A DNA stretch of 64,000 bases from NCBI GenBank assembly GCA_020723485.1, contig DYIU01000001.1:248001-312000 (forward strand). The letters are read 5' to 3'. Origin of the DNA: Acidimicrobium ferrooxidans (lineage in GTDB: Bacteria; Actinomycetota; Geothermincolia; Fen-727; Anoxymicrobiaceae). The notes below the pieces were generated by a model. The model ran no database searches and had not been told where the DNA came from. It saw nothing but the letters and a program-made list of their open reading frames with translations. The translations under genes were made by a program, and so were the position numbers. Below, one piece after another: positions 52,121-60,367 of this stretch. Every line of letters begins with the position of its first letter. The stretch's first letter is position 1.

Positions 52121-52956
52121 ACCGCAACATCGGGGTCAGGTCATCTTGTTGCGTTTTCAGGCGGGAGGGCGGGCTCGCCTGGATACTGCTCCTGCTCGCG
52201 GCGCTCGCCGTCACCTCAGTCGGGTGCGGCGAGGTCGAGACCGCCGGGAAGCCCGTCCGCTTGTGGAGCAGCCCGCCGTTCCCGGGGATCGAACTGCTTT
52301 CTGACCCCGCCCGGCGCTGCGCGGATAAGAGCGCGCTGGCCGCGAGCCTCGGCTGGTGGGACGTCACCAGGGGAAGCACCGGGAGCCCCCCGCGCATCGC
52401 CCTCACGTTTGACGCAGGCTCCGGGGCCGGGCCTACGCCCGCGATACTGGACACACTCAAAGCCAGCGGGCTCCACTGTACTTTCTTCCTGACCGGCGAG
52501 TTCGCGCAGTCGAATCCGGAGCTGGTGAAGAGGATGGCGTTCGAAGGGCACGAGCTCGGAAACCACTCCTGGTCGCACCCTCACTTCAACGGCATAGCAC
52601 CCGGGGAAGCGGCGTCCCAGGTGTCGAGGACGGAGTCCCTGGTCAGGGAGGTCACCGGCCTTTCGACGAAGCCGTACTTCCGCTTCCCGTACGGGTGGAA
52701 GAGCGACGCGCTCATCCGGCAGGTCAACGGCATGGGTTACCTGAGCGTGTCATGGACTTTCGACAGCCTCGACTCGCTCGAGGGGACGAGCGCGGATGAG
52801 ATACGCGCCCGCGTATCGAGGCTCGCGTGCCCTGGCGCCATCGTCCTCATGCACTGCGGCTCGGCGCAGGAGGCAGCGGCGTTACCCGGGGTTATCGAGG
52901 ACCTCCGGGCTGCCGGGTACCGCCTGGTGAGCCTTACGGAGGTCCTCTCACCCTGA
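52117..52956 (+). CDS. Polysaccharide deacetylase lipoprotein; start displaced by repeat
   Basis: The NodB domain is clear: ALTFDAGSGAG (TFDxG), CTFFLTGEFAQ, HELGNHSWSHPHF (HxxxH metal site), FRFPYGWKSDAL and VLMHCG. It is preceded by a lipoprotein signal (LAWILLLLAALAVTSVGC). No ATG, GTG or TTG precedes this signal in frame; the frame runs back through the 31-bp repeat to CTG 52117, five bases after AGGAGG and overlapping the CDF stop. TTG 52261 would lose the signal. It probably removes acetyl groups from cell-wall glycans. The start is inferred. Confidence 0.8.
   Translation: MNRNIGVRSSCCVFRREGGLAWILLLLAALAVTSVGCGEVETAGKPVRLWSSPPFPGIELLSDPARRCADKSALAASLGWWDVTRGSTGSPPRIALTFDAGSGAGPTPAILDTLKASGLHCTFFLTGEFAQSNPELVKRMAFEGHELGNHSWSHPHFNGIAPGEAASQVSRTESLVREVTGLSTKPYFRFPYGWKSDALIRQVNGMGYLSVSWTFDSLDSLEGTSADEIRARVSRLACPGAIVLMHCGSAQEAAALPGVIEDLRAAGYRLVSLTEVLSP
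52123..52153. repeat. GGGGTCAGGTC repeat, 31 bp, at the start of the deacetylase gene
   Basis: CGCAACA (52123-52129), core TCGGGGTCAGGTCATCT, TGTTGCG (52147-52153). It starts two bases after the CDF TGA and lies in the region that should carry the deacetylase start codon. Confidence 0.9.
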
Positions 52957-52958
52957 GC

Positions 52959-53141
52959 CTAGTCGGCAGGGGCCCAGAAGCATCTCTTGGGCGACGTGAT
53001 CTTCCCGCTCTTCTTGAGCATGTTTATCGCCTTGGTGACCTCGTCCTTTGTCAGGCCCGTGGCACCGACCAGGTCGCCGGGCCTCACCGGCTCGCCGGCT
53101 TTCTTCATAGCCTGCAGCACCTTGTCCTCGTTTCCGGCCAT
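52959..53141 (-). CDS. Small winged-helix-like protein
   Basis: 60 residues (MAGNEDKVLQAMKKAGEPVRPGDLVGATGLTKDEVTKAINML...): three helices and a wing in the order of a minimal winged helix-turn-helix (recognition helix around KDEVTKAINMLKKSG). It may bind DNA as a dimer or be a small adaptor. It converges with the deacetylase gene at 2 bp and follows the exoprotein gene at 9 bp, so it is probably co-transcribed with the latter. Confidence 0.75.
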   Translation of the reverse strand: MAGNEDKVLQAMKKAGEPVRPGDLVGATGLTKDEVTKAINMLKKSGKITSPKRCFWAPAD

Positions 53142-53150
53142 CAGTTCCTC

Positions 53151-55802
53151 CTAGTCCGAACAGCCACCGACGGTGTCCGTGCCGGCGCCCCGGTTGCTCC
53201 AGTACATCGCCCGTTCGACGATCACCTTCTTACCCGTGGTCTTGCAGGTCACCATTGTAGACGCGCGCCCCTGCAAGCCCCGCGTGGGCTCGGCCATCGA
53301 GTAGGTCCGTCGGCTCCCCGCGGGCACGGTTTCGGTGAACGTGACGTTCCCGGCCCCGGACGGGGTCATGTAGGTCACCTCGACGACCACGTCACTCGGG
53401 TTGGGGTTCTGGACGAGGGTCCAGGTCTCCCTGCCGTCGGTGGTCTGCCCGTCCGGCAGGTAGAACCTCGTATGAGCGGCCTGGATCCCTATCGAGTCGT
53501 GGCATGCCTCCCCCTGTCCGGCGTCCCAGTACATCGCGCGCTCGGCGACTATGGGAAGCGAACCGTGGATGCCCGTCGAGAAGTCGGTGCCGGGCAGGAC
53601 GGCGTTGACCCTTATGGTCTTCCTGGAGTCCGGCCCCATCAGGAACTGCGCCTGGGGCTCGGGGCCGGACGGGGTCATGTAGGTGATGTCAACGGTCGCC
53701 TCCTCGGCGTTGGGGTTCTGTATGAGCACGTAGGTGGTGAAACCCCAGGCCGTTGTGCCCTCCGCCAGGTAGCTGTCCAGCACGGGCATCACGGCCCCTG
53801 TCGAGTTGTGCCCCTCCCGCCTGCCGTTCCGGTACATCGAGCGCTCGGCGATGACCGGTGCGTCGGCGTCGACCTTGATGCTCGCGTCCTTTCCCCCGAC
53901 GTCGTCGGCCATGTTGAAGCTCTGGCGCGAGTTCCCGGGCACCGTCTTGGTGAACTCTCGCGGCTGCTCGTCCTCCGTCATGTAGGTCACCCGGCAGCTG
54001 GCGGCGGCCGCGTTGGGGTTCTGGATGCACAGCCAGGTCTCGAATCCCCAGTTGCTCGAGCCCTCGGGGAGGAACCACTCACAGGACGGGGCGGTGACGC
54101 CCACGGAGCTGTGCGCCTCGGGCGAGGAAGCTCCGGCGCCGGTCCACGAGATCGTGCGGTCCACGGCGATAGTCTCACCCTCGCGGCAGGCCACCCTGGT
54201 GGAGAAATCGATCTCGCCGAGCACAGTCTCGAGATGCTCGTTCGTGAGTGTGGTCTGGCTCGACGCCGGCAGGGCGACGCTCTCCGTTCTTGTCGCTCCC
54301 CCGGTCAGCATGTAGGTGATATCCGCCGTGACGGCGGTCGAGTTCGGGTTCTGTATCGTGATGTACGTCTCGAATCCCCAGGCGGTAGTGCCCTCGGCGA
54401 GGTACCACGCCGGGTGCAGGTCGGAGAGTTTCTGGGCGAACAGCTCCCTGTCCTCGCTGGGGCCGGAGACCCATGAGAGGAAAGCCCCGCCGGAGCCGTC
54501 GGGGACGGCCCCGAACCAGCCGGCACTCTCGGAGGTTCCCACGCCGCGGAGCATCGTTCCGTTTGCCTCCCACCGCGCCCTTCCGGTCGGGCTCAGCCTC
54601 TGAGCGTAGACACCCCGGGCAGCCGGCCTGCCGTCCATCCAGGCCAGAACGGCGCCTCCTTCCCCGTCCCCGACCAGTACGTGCTCCTCCCCCTGGTCGT
54701 CCGCGGCCGTGCACACGGCTACGCCGCCGGTCGCCCACATCCCGGCACCGTCTGCCGCCCTCACCCTCTGCGCGTAGAGGTCCTCTTCCCCGGTGCGCCT
54801 GTCTCGCCAGGAGATGACCGCCCCATCCTCGCCGTCCGGAGCTATCTCCACGTCGCTATCTTCTCCTGAAGATGGGGATATTCTCTTCCCGTCAGCCGTC
54901 CATTTGGCCGTCCCACTCGAATCCAGGCGTTGAGCGTACACATCGCTCTGGGCGCTACGGATATCCTGCCAGACTACAACGCAGCCGCCCGCCCCACTGG
55001 GCGCAAGGTCGGGGAACGCCTGGTTGGTCGGATCGGTGCATACTTGTTTGGCGCTGTCCGACCACTGCCTCGCTCCAGAGGCGTTGAACCTCTGTGCGAA
55101 GATATCGTCGTTGCCCGAGCTCTCATCCCACCAGCAGAGTACCGCACCGCCCGAGCCGTCCTCAACGATGTGGGCGTTGTGTTCCGCCACCGGCGTGAGC
55201 TTCACCCCGACCCCGTCCGCCGGAGCCCACTTCACGGCCCCGCCCGCGTCGATCCTCTGGGCGAAGACGGCCAATGTCGGGATGCGTTGGTCCTGCCAGC
55301 TGATGATGGCCCCGTGCGCGCCGTCGGTACATATGTCGAGCATGCCCTGATTGTGTGTTTCCGTGCACACCGGCACCCCGTTGGGGGCCCACTTCCGTGC
55401 GCCTCCGGGGTCGAGCCGCTGAGCGTACACGTTCATGTTGGTCCCCGAGCGCCCGTCGACCCAGGCGACGATCGCCCCACCGGCGCCGTCCGAGACGATA
55501 ACTGGCTCCGACTGCCTTTCCGTTGCGTTGCAGACCACGATGCCGTTTATTCCCCAGCGGAGCCTGCCCAGGGAGTCTATCCTCTGGGCGAAGATGTTTC
55601 CCGTCTCGCTCTCCCAGTCGCTCCAGGCGATGATAGCCCCTCCCGAGCCGTCCGGCGCCAGCATGGGCCCCCTTGGATTGGGGCGGTCCGCCACCTTGAC
55701 TCCTCCGGATGCCCACTGTCCCTGCGCGAGGCACGCGGGCGCAAACGCGAGAACGAGAACTATGACGAAACATGCGGCGAGTGCCTGGTGTTGCCTCTTC
55801 AT
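53151..55802 (-). CDS. Secreted protein with propeller-like repeats and DUF5719-type repeats
   Basis: 883 residues. A signal peptide (ALAACFVIVLVLAFAPACLA) is followed by about seven to eight repeats of ~50 residues (DGSGGAIIAWSDWES...NIFAQRID...G..RW), a beta-propeller pattern. Then come about four longer repeats of ~100 residues (WYLAEGTTAWGFETYITIQNPN...ADITYML...VAERAMYW) of the DUF5719 kind. It is probably an exported surface or matrix protein. No anchor or sorting signal is visible at the C-terminus (GTDTVGGCSD). Role unknown. Confidence 0.88.
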   Translation of the reverse strand: MKRQHQALAACFVIVLVLAFAPACLAQGQWASGGVKVADRPNPRGPMLAPDGSGGAIIAWSDWESETGNIFAQRIDSLGRLRWGINGIVVCNATERQSEPVIVSDGAGGAIVAWVDGRSGTNMNVYAQRLDPGGARKWAPNGVPVCTETHNQGMLDICTDGAHGAIISWQDQRIPTLAVFAQRIDAGGAVKWAPADGVGVKLTPVAEHNAHIVEDGSGGAVLCWWDESSGNDDIFAQRFNASGARQWSDSAKQVCTDPTNQAFPDLAPSGAGGCVVVWQDIRSAQSDVYAQRLDSSGTAKWTADGKRISPSSGEDSDVEIAPDGEDGAVISWRDRRTGEEDLYAQRVRAADGAGMWATGGVAVCTAADDQGEEHVLVGDGEGGAVLAWMDGRPAARGVYAQRLSPTGRARWEANGTMLRGVGTSESAGWFGAVPDGSGGAFLSWVSGPSEDRELFAQKLSDLHPAWYLAEGTTAWGFETYITIQNPNSTAVTADITYMLTGGATRTESVALPASSQTTLTNEHLETVLGEIDFSTRVACREGETIAVDRTISWTGAGASSPEAHSSVGVTAPSCEWFLPEGSSNWGFETWLCIQNPNAAAASCRVTYMTEDEQPREFTKTVPGNSRQSFNMADDVGGKDASIKVDADAPVIAERSMYRNGRREGHNSTGAVMPVLDSYLAEGTTAWGFTTYVLIQNPNAEEATVDITYMTPSGPEPQAQFLMGPDSRKTIRVNAVLPGTDFSTGIHGSLPIVAERAMYWDAGQGEACHDSIGIQAAHTRFYLPDGQTTDGRETWTLVQNPNPSDVVVEVTYMTPSGAGNVTFTETVPAGSRRTYSMAEPTRGLQGRASTMVTCKTTGKKVIVERAMYWSNRGAGTDTVGGCSD

Positions 55803-55817
55803 GCCGACCTCCTCATG

Positions 55818-55839
55818 TCACGGGGTCAGGTCTATTCTA
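55818..55839. repeat. Partial GGGGTCAGGTC element at the MBL stop codon
   Basis: CACGGGGTCAGGTC runs into TATTCTA, whose last three bases (55837-55839) are the complement of the TAG stop of the metallo-hydrolase gene. Only the core is shared with the 31-bp repeats; the CGCAACA ends are absent. Confidence 0.6.
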
Positions 55840-56634
55840 ATCCAGCAGTGAGGCGATGAGGTTGTCCGATGAGAAGTGACCGCCGGTGAGCGCGGCGAGC
55901 GAGCTGCCGGCGCCGAAGAGGCGCTCACGTATCTCCGTGGTGGCGAGGCCCTCTCGAGCGAGTGCGTTAGCCTTGTCACCGATGTCTTCGAAGTAATCCG
56001 CGCAGGACTCGAGCGCGCGGCGCCCATCGGGGACTATCTCCCCCATCGACGTGAAGAGCACGAGCCGCTCGGTGGGCAAGGCAGCCATCTGCCTCATCGA
56101 GCGGATGAGGCTCCGGGCATCCTCGTCCACCCTTATCACCTTCGGCCGCTCGGTGATGTAGATGTCCGCCGAGAAACACCAGCCGCGCTCCATCTCGACC
56201 AGGGCCACGTGGCCCTCGCTGTGACCACCCGTCTCGACTACGTCAAACCGGAACCGCGGCGTCTCGACCGCCGGCCCCAGGACGCCGACGTCGCTCGGCT
56301 CCGGGACTCCCCACACGTACTCCTGGTACGGTCTGAGCTCTGGCACCTCCGCGATGCGGGGCACCGAATCCGCGTGGGCCAGTATCGGCACGCCGAACCG
56401 CTCCTGGATGATGCGGTTCGCGCCGACATGGTCCTCGTGGTAATGCGTGTTGACCACAACGTCGAGTGTCCGTCCCTCGAGGAAATCGGCGAGCTCGCGC
56501 GCCGTGTGCGGGCAGCCGGTGTCGACCAGCAGCCCGTCCACCAGGTACGAGGCCACCCAGTAGACCGGCTTTCCATCGGCCTCGATGCTCATCCTTATAC
56601 TGGTTACTTCCTCGAACTCTGATGTCTCCAGCAT
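55837..56634 (-). CDS. Metallo-beta-lactamase-fold hydrolase
   Basis: 265 residues with the metal motif VVNTHYHEDHVGANRI (HxHxDH), later VETGGHSEGHVAL (second His), and LVLFTSMGEIVPDGR. The fold serves lactonases, glyoxalase II, and other hydrolases; nothing here is specific. Start ATG 56634. The C-terminal part (SCADYFEDIGDKANALAREGLATTEIRERLFGAG) is helical and might cover the active site. Divergent from the operon beginning at 56685. Confidence 0.9.
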   Translation of the reverse strand: MLETSEFEEVTSIRMSIEADGKPVYWVASYLVDGLLVDTGCPHTARELADFLEGRTLDVVVNTHYHEDHVGANRIIQERFGVPILAHADSVPRIAEVPELRPYQEYVWGVPEPSDVGVLGPAVETPRFRFDVVETGGHSEGHVALVEMERGWCFSADIYITERPKVIRVDEDARSLIRSMRQMAALPTERLVLFTSMGEIVPDGRRALESCADYFEDIGDKANALAREGLATTEIRERLFGAGSSLAALTGGHFSSDNLIASLLD

Positions 56635-56684
56635 GCCTGTATATTACACTGTTATGGCACCCGTCCCCGGCGCGAGGAGGAGCC

Positions 56685-57353
56685 ATGGCACACTGGGAGA
56701 ACCGCGACGAGGCTTCCTGGAAGGAGTTCCGGTTCGGCCAACCGTACGCCAACGGCCTGAGGCGGCTCAGGGAAGAGGTGCTGGAAAAGACCGACTTCGA
56801 CCCGGCGGTGCTCTGGCAATGGGGAACGATGCAGGCCATGGCGGTCATCCAGATACTCAAGGAGTGCGAGAGAGCGTTCGGGGAGAAGGGCCAGCAGGTC
56901 GTGGGCGAAGCTATAAGAAAGGTCGGCCTCGACGTCGGCCGTCAGGTGTTCGCGGGCGCCAGCTGGCCGGAGGACCTCTCCGAGGCGGAGGGCGCGAGCT
57001 TCTTCGCCACCGTGGTGAACCGCATCGCCTACGCCTCGCTCGAGGACCCGCGCATCGACTCGCCCGACGAGGTGAGCTTCGACATCCTCTGGTGCCCGCA
57101 CCAGGACTACTACGGCGCGTTCGACTGCCGCGTGCAGCGCTACTTCGTCCAGGGGATGCTGGACGCCGCGAAGGAGACGGGCCTCATGGGCGACTGGCAG
57201 GTGCGTTTCACGCAAACCATACCCGCGGGCGCGCCGACGTGCCGGTTCGTGCTCTGGAAGGCGACAGCGGAGGAGAAATCGGAGTGGGAGAAGTACTCGG
57301 ACGCGCTCGCGAAAAAAGCGCTCGAGCTTGCGGAAAAGGACCGGACAGAGTGA
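56685..57353 (+). CDS. ATC-hydrolase/DUF6125-like protein
   Basis: 222 residues from ATG 56685 (GAGGAGGAG just upstream). MAHWENRDEASWKEFRFG at the start, VLWQWGTMQAMAVIQILKECERAFGEKG, WCPHQDYYGAFDCRVQRYF and CRFVLWKA: the L-2-amino-thiazoline-4-carboxylic acid hydrolase-like pattern. Members are thought to open a ring or hydrolyse a thioether-type bond; actual substrates are mostly unknown. It overlaps the next gene by four bases (GTGA) and starts a tight operon. Confidence 0.82.
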   Translation: MAHWENRDEASWKEFRFGQPYANGLRRLREEVLEKTDFDPAVLWQWGTMQAMAVIQILKECERAFGEKGQQVVGEAIRKVGLDVGRQVFAGASWPEDLSEAEGASFFATVVNRIAYASLEDPRIDSPDEVSFDILWCPHQDYYGAFDCRVQRYFVQGMLDAAKETGLMGDWQVRFTQTIPAGAPTCRFVLWKATAEEKSEWEKYSDALAKKALELAEKDRTE

Positions 57354-58570
57354 CGCGCACCGGTCCCGCCCTGGGTGCCGCCGTCGGGTCTTACGCCGCC
57401 TACATCTACCTCGGGCTCAAGACGCCCATGCCGGGGGAGACCCAGGACGTTGCGACCGGCCTGGAAGTCGAAAGGCGCGAGTTCGTAACCACAGACGGGC
57501 TCACACTGCGCCCGAAGCGCTACGCCAACCCCGGCGGGGTCCCGGTCCTGCTCTGCCACGGGTTCGGCGGAAACGGAAACACATTCGACCTGCCCCGCGA
57601 AGGCCGCAACATGGCCGTCCACCTGGCGCGGGACGGCTTCGACGTCTGGGTCTCGTCGTTCAGGGGGTGCGGGCGGGAGCCGTACCGCAGCGACGAGGGC
57701 GACTGGCGCCATTCCATGGACCATCTGGCCATCTACGACGCTTCGGCCCTCGTCGAAGGCATCTTATCGGTGACCGGAAAGCCCGTGTTCTGGGTCGGGC
57801 ACAGCATGGGAGGGTTCGTCCTCTACATGTACCTTCAGGGAGCCCGGTTCGCGGGTGGTGACACCGTAGTCTCGGACCCCGGGCTGGTCGCAGAGCGCCA
57901 CGGCAAGCTCGCCGGCGCCGTGACGCTCGGTGCGCCCGGGGCGTTCAGCTGGCCGGCCGACGACCCGGAGCGCAAAGGTGTCAACCGTGCGGTCAACCGG
58001 CGTTACGTCGAGCACTACATCAGGGTGATGCGCGAAAAAGAGAGCTCGTCACCGCGCATCCACAGGAGGGGCAGCCGCAATGGATTCCTGCGGTCCCATC
58101 CGCGCATAACGTCAGCCCTGGTGCGGACCCCGCTTGCCGTCAACGTATACAACCGCGCCAACACCGACAGGGACGCCACGACCGCGCTCGTCTACAACGG
58201 GAGGGACGACGTCTCGGCGGCCATGTGGCTCCAGCGCCTCGAGAGCGTGCTGGGCGGCGACCTGGTCCAGCACCGCCCTGTCGACAGGCGGGTTGACGCG
58301 TTCAACTACACGCGGAACATGCACCTAATCACCCTGCCCGTGATGTTCATCACCGGAGACCGGGATTACAATCCCAGGATGGTAGAGAGCTTCGCGTACG
58401 AGATTGTCTCGAGCGTCAAGAAGGAGTTCGTGCGGCTGCCCGGTTACGGCCACATCGACATGTTGATGGGCCGCAATGTCGCCTCGGAGGTATATCCGTT
58501 AATATCTGCCTGGATCAAAGAAGTCGCCGGCGGCGGGCCGGCTCGCGACGAGGAGGGTGTTCGGCAATGA
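57350..58570 (+). CDS. Lipase-like alpha/beta hydrolase
   Basis: 406 residues, GTG start overlapping the previous stop (GTGA). A short hydrophobic N-terminus (LGAAVGSYAAYIYLG) may anchor it. The core follows acid-lipase-type hydrolases: VLLCHGFGGNGNTFD, DVWVSSFRGCGREPY, nucleophile VFWVGHSMGGFVLY, acid FITGDRDYN and His in GYGHIDMLMG. Likely acts on a lipid-like ester. It overlaps the next gene by ATGA. Confidence 0.88.
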   Translation: MTRTGPALGAAVGSYAAYIYLGLKTPMPGETQDVATGLEVERREFVTTDGLTLRPKRYANPGGVPVLLCHGFGGNGNTFDLPREGRNMAVHLARDGFDVWVSSFRGCGREPYRSDEGDWRHSMDHLAIYDASALVEGILSVTGKPVFWVGHSMGGFVLYMYLQGARFAGGDTVVSDPGLVAERHGKLAGAVTLGAPGAFSWPADDPERKGVNRAVNRRYVEHYIRVMREKESSSPRIHRRGSRNGFLRSHPRITSALVRTPLAVNVYNRANTDRDATTALVYNGRDDVSAAMWLQRLESVLGGDLVQHRPVDRRVDAFNYTRNMHLITLPVMFITGDRDYNPRMVESFAYEIVSSVKKEFVRLPGYGHIDMLMGRNVASEVYPLISAWIKEVAGGGPARDEEGVRQ

Positions 58571-59406
58571 ATCTGATGGCACCGACCACGAGGCGGCTCC
58601 AGGTGCTGAAAGCAGGCGTCCTCACCGCCGCGGTGATGTGGCTCACGAGCCCTTCTCACCTCGCGGACCCGCTCATCGCCGAGGACAGCGCGCTGCGCAA
58701 GTTCATGCTCAAGCGCTACGCCAGGGTCGAGGTACAGCTGCTCGCGCTTTTCTACTGGCTGCTCAACCTGCCGTTCATGAGCAACCGATGGATGCGCAAG
58801 GCAATGTACTACGGTCTGGCCAAGTTCATGGCCGAGAGGGCGATCGCGAGCAAGGTGATGACGCTCGCCGAGATGGAGGAGTTCATTGAAAGCCTGCCCG
58901 CCGAGAGCGAGATAGCGGTCGGCCCATGCAGGTGCCGCCTCGCGACGCGTGCCTGTGACCACCCACTCGAAACCGACATCGTCATCATGACCGGAACGCC
59001 GATATGGCTCGACCTCTTCCCGAAGGACTACCGCGTCATCGGCAAGGATGAGGCGAAAGACATAGTGCGGAAGGGTTATGAGATAGGCCTGGTGCCGATG
59101 CTGGACCGGCACATGTACTTCGGCGGGACCACAAACTACTTTGTCATATGCAACTGCTGCGGCTGCTCGTGCCTGCCCATCATCGGCTACAGGATCTTCA
59201 AACACGACGGTTACCACTACATCCCGTCGGAGTACCGCTCGGTCACCGACACGGGACTCTGCAAGGGAGACGGCGCCTGCGTCGAGGCCTGCGCCTTCAT
59301 CGAGCGGGTGGTGATAGCGGGAAAATCGCGTGTGCTCGACTGCCAGGGCTGCGGGCAGTGCGTGAGGGTCTGCCCGCACGGGGCGGCAAGCATGGTAAGG
59401 CGCTAG
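58567..59406 (+). CDS. Iron-sulfur protein with two clusters at the C-terminus
   Basis: 279 residues. The C-terminal region has two 4Fe-4S motifs, CKGDGACVEACAFIE and CQGCGQCVRVCP. Two further Cys clusters, GPCRCRLATRAC near residue 120 and CNCCGCSCL near 200, suggest one more metal site. Two hydrophobic stretches in the first 80 residues may bind the membrane. A 4Fe-4S electron carrier or regulator coupled to the hydrolase upstream and SDR downstream. Family not named. ATGA overlap with the previous gene. Confidence 0.83.
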   Translation: MNLMAPTTRRLQVLKAGVLTAAVMWLTSPSHLADPLIAEDSALRKFMLKRYARVEVQLLALFYWLLNLPFMSNRWMRKAMYYGLAKFMAERAIASKVMTLAEMEEFIESLPAESEIAVGPCRCRLATRACDHPLETDIVIMTGTPIWLDLFPKDYRVIGKDEAKDIVRKGYEIGLVPMLDRHMYFGGTTNYFVICNCCGCSCLPIIGYRIFKHDGYHYIPSEYRSVTDTGLCKGDGACVEACAFIERVVIAGKSRVLDCQGCGQCVRVCPHGAASMVRR

Positions 59407-59469
59407 GGCCCGCCCGCGCGCGGCAGCCGCGGAGGACAAGGCCGGCGACAGGAGAAAGGACTGGGGGCA

Positions 59470-60285
59470 ATGGAAGACCTTAGGCAGAAGATAGTGCTGG
59501 TGACCGGTGCGGCCCGCGGCATGGGGAGATTCGACGCGGAGCTCTTCTGCCGGGAGGGCTCCGTCGTGGTCATAACGGACGTGGACGAGGCTGAGCTGAA
59601 CAAGGTGGCCGGCGAGCTCAAGGCCAGGGGCCACGAGGTCTACCCGTACGCGCTCGATGTCTCCGACCGTGCCGCGTGCTTCGCGCTCGCGGAGAAGGTC
59701 AAGGCCGAGGTGGGGACGGTCGACGTGCTCATCAACAACGCCGGGATAACCGACTGCAGCGAGGTGCTCGACCTCGCGGAGGACTCCGTGCGCCGCATGA
59801 TGGAGGTCAACTACATGGGCCAGGTCTGGATGCTCCAGGCTTTCGTGCCGGACATGGTGAAGCGCGGTTCGGGTCACGTGGTCGACATGTGCTCGGTCGC
59901 CGGCAAGGTCGGAGCCGCGAACATGGGCGGCTACTGCGCCACGAAGGCCGCCATGCTGGCCCTGACCGACGCAATCCGCATCGAGCTCCGCAAGAGCGGC
60001 GTGAACTTTACCATCGTCAACCCGAGCTTCGTGTCCACCGGGATGTTCGAGGGCGGAGCACGCTCGTTGATCTCCCCCTGGCAGACTCCGGAGCAGGTAG
60101 CCGAGAAGATATTGAAAGGCGTCAAGAAGAACAGGGCAGAGGTGTGCGCGCCCAGCGGGCCGGTGCGCCTGGCGGCGTTCCTCCGCGGCATCTGCATGCC
60201 CAAGCTCACTGATTTCTCTCTCCACCTGTTCGGCCTCGACAGGCCGATGGACAACTGGCGGAAAGACGAGTGCCGCCCGTTCTAA
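59470..60285 (+). CDS. Short-chain dehydrogenase/reductase
   Basis: 271 residues: VTGAARGMGRFDAELF cofactor loop, VITDVDEAE, NNAGITD, Ser in DMCSVAGKVG and catalytic YCATK. Typical classical SDR of about 270 residues acting on an alcohol or ketone, often with acyl or steroid substrates. Start ATG after GGAGAAAGG-like bases. A 31-bp GGGGTCAGGTC repeat starts at the base after its TAA stop. Confidence 0.92.
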   Translation: MEDLRQKIVLVTGAARGMGRFDAELFCREGSVVVITDVDEAELNKVAGELKARGHEVYPYALDVSDRAACFALAEKVKAEVGTVDVLINNAGITDCSEVLDLAEDSVRRMMEVNYMGQVWMLQAFVPDMVKRGSGHVVDMCSVAGKVGAANMGGYCATKAAMLALTDAIRIELRKSGVNFTIVNPSFVSTGMFEGGARSLISPWQTPEQVAEKILKGVKKNRAEVCAPSGPVRLAAFLRGICMPKLTDFSLHLFGLDRPMDNWRKDECRPF

Positions 60286-60316
60286 CGCAAAATCGGGGTC
60301 AGGTCACTTTGTTGCA
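60286..60316. repeat. GGGGTCAGGTC repeat, 31 bp, directly after a stop codon
   Basis: CGCAAAA (60286-60292), core TCGGGGTCAGGTCACTT, TGTTGCA (60310-60316). The SDR TAA occupies 60283-60285, so the repeat begins at the very next base. It precedes the DUF362 gene by 52 bp. Confidence 0.9.
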
Positions 60317-60367
60317 TTTTCGACCGGGGCCAGGGCGTTCGGTCCTGAGCGGAATATCAAAGGGGAG

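Noticed and set aside
58444-60225. 593-residue minus-strand frame
   Set aside because: It spans three overlapping plus-strand genes with clear family motifs; a GC-driven shadow.
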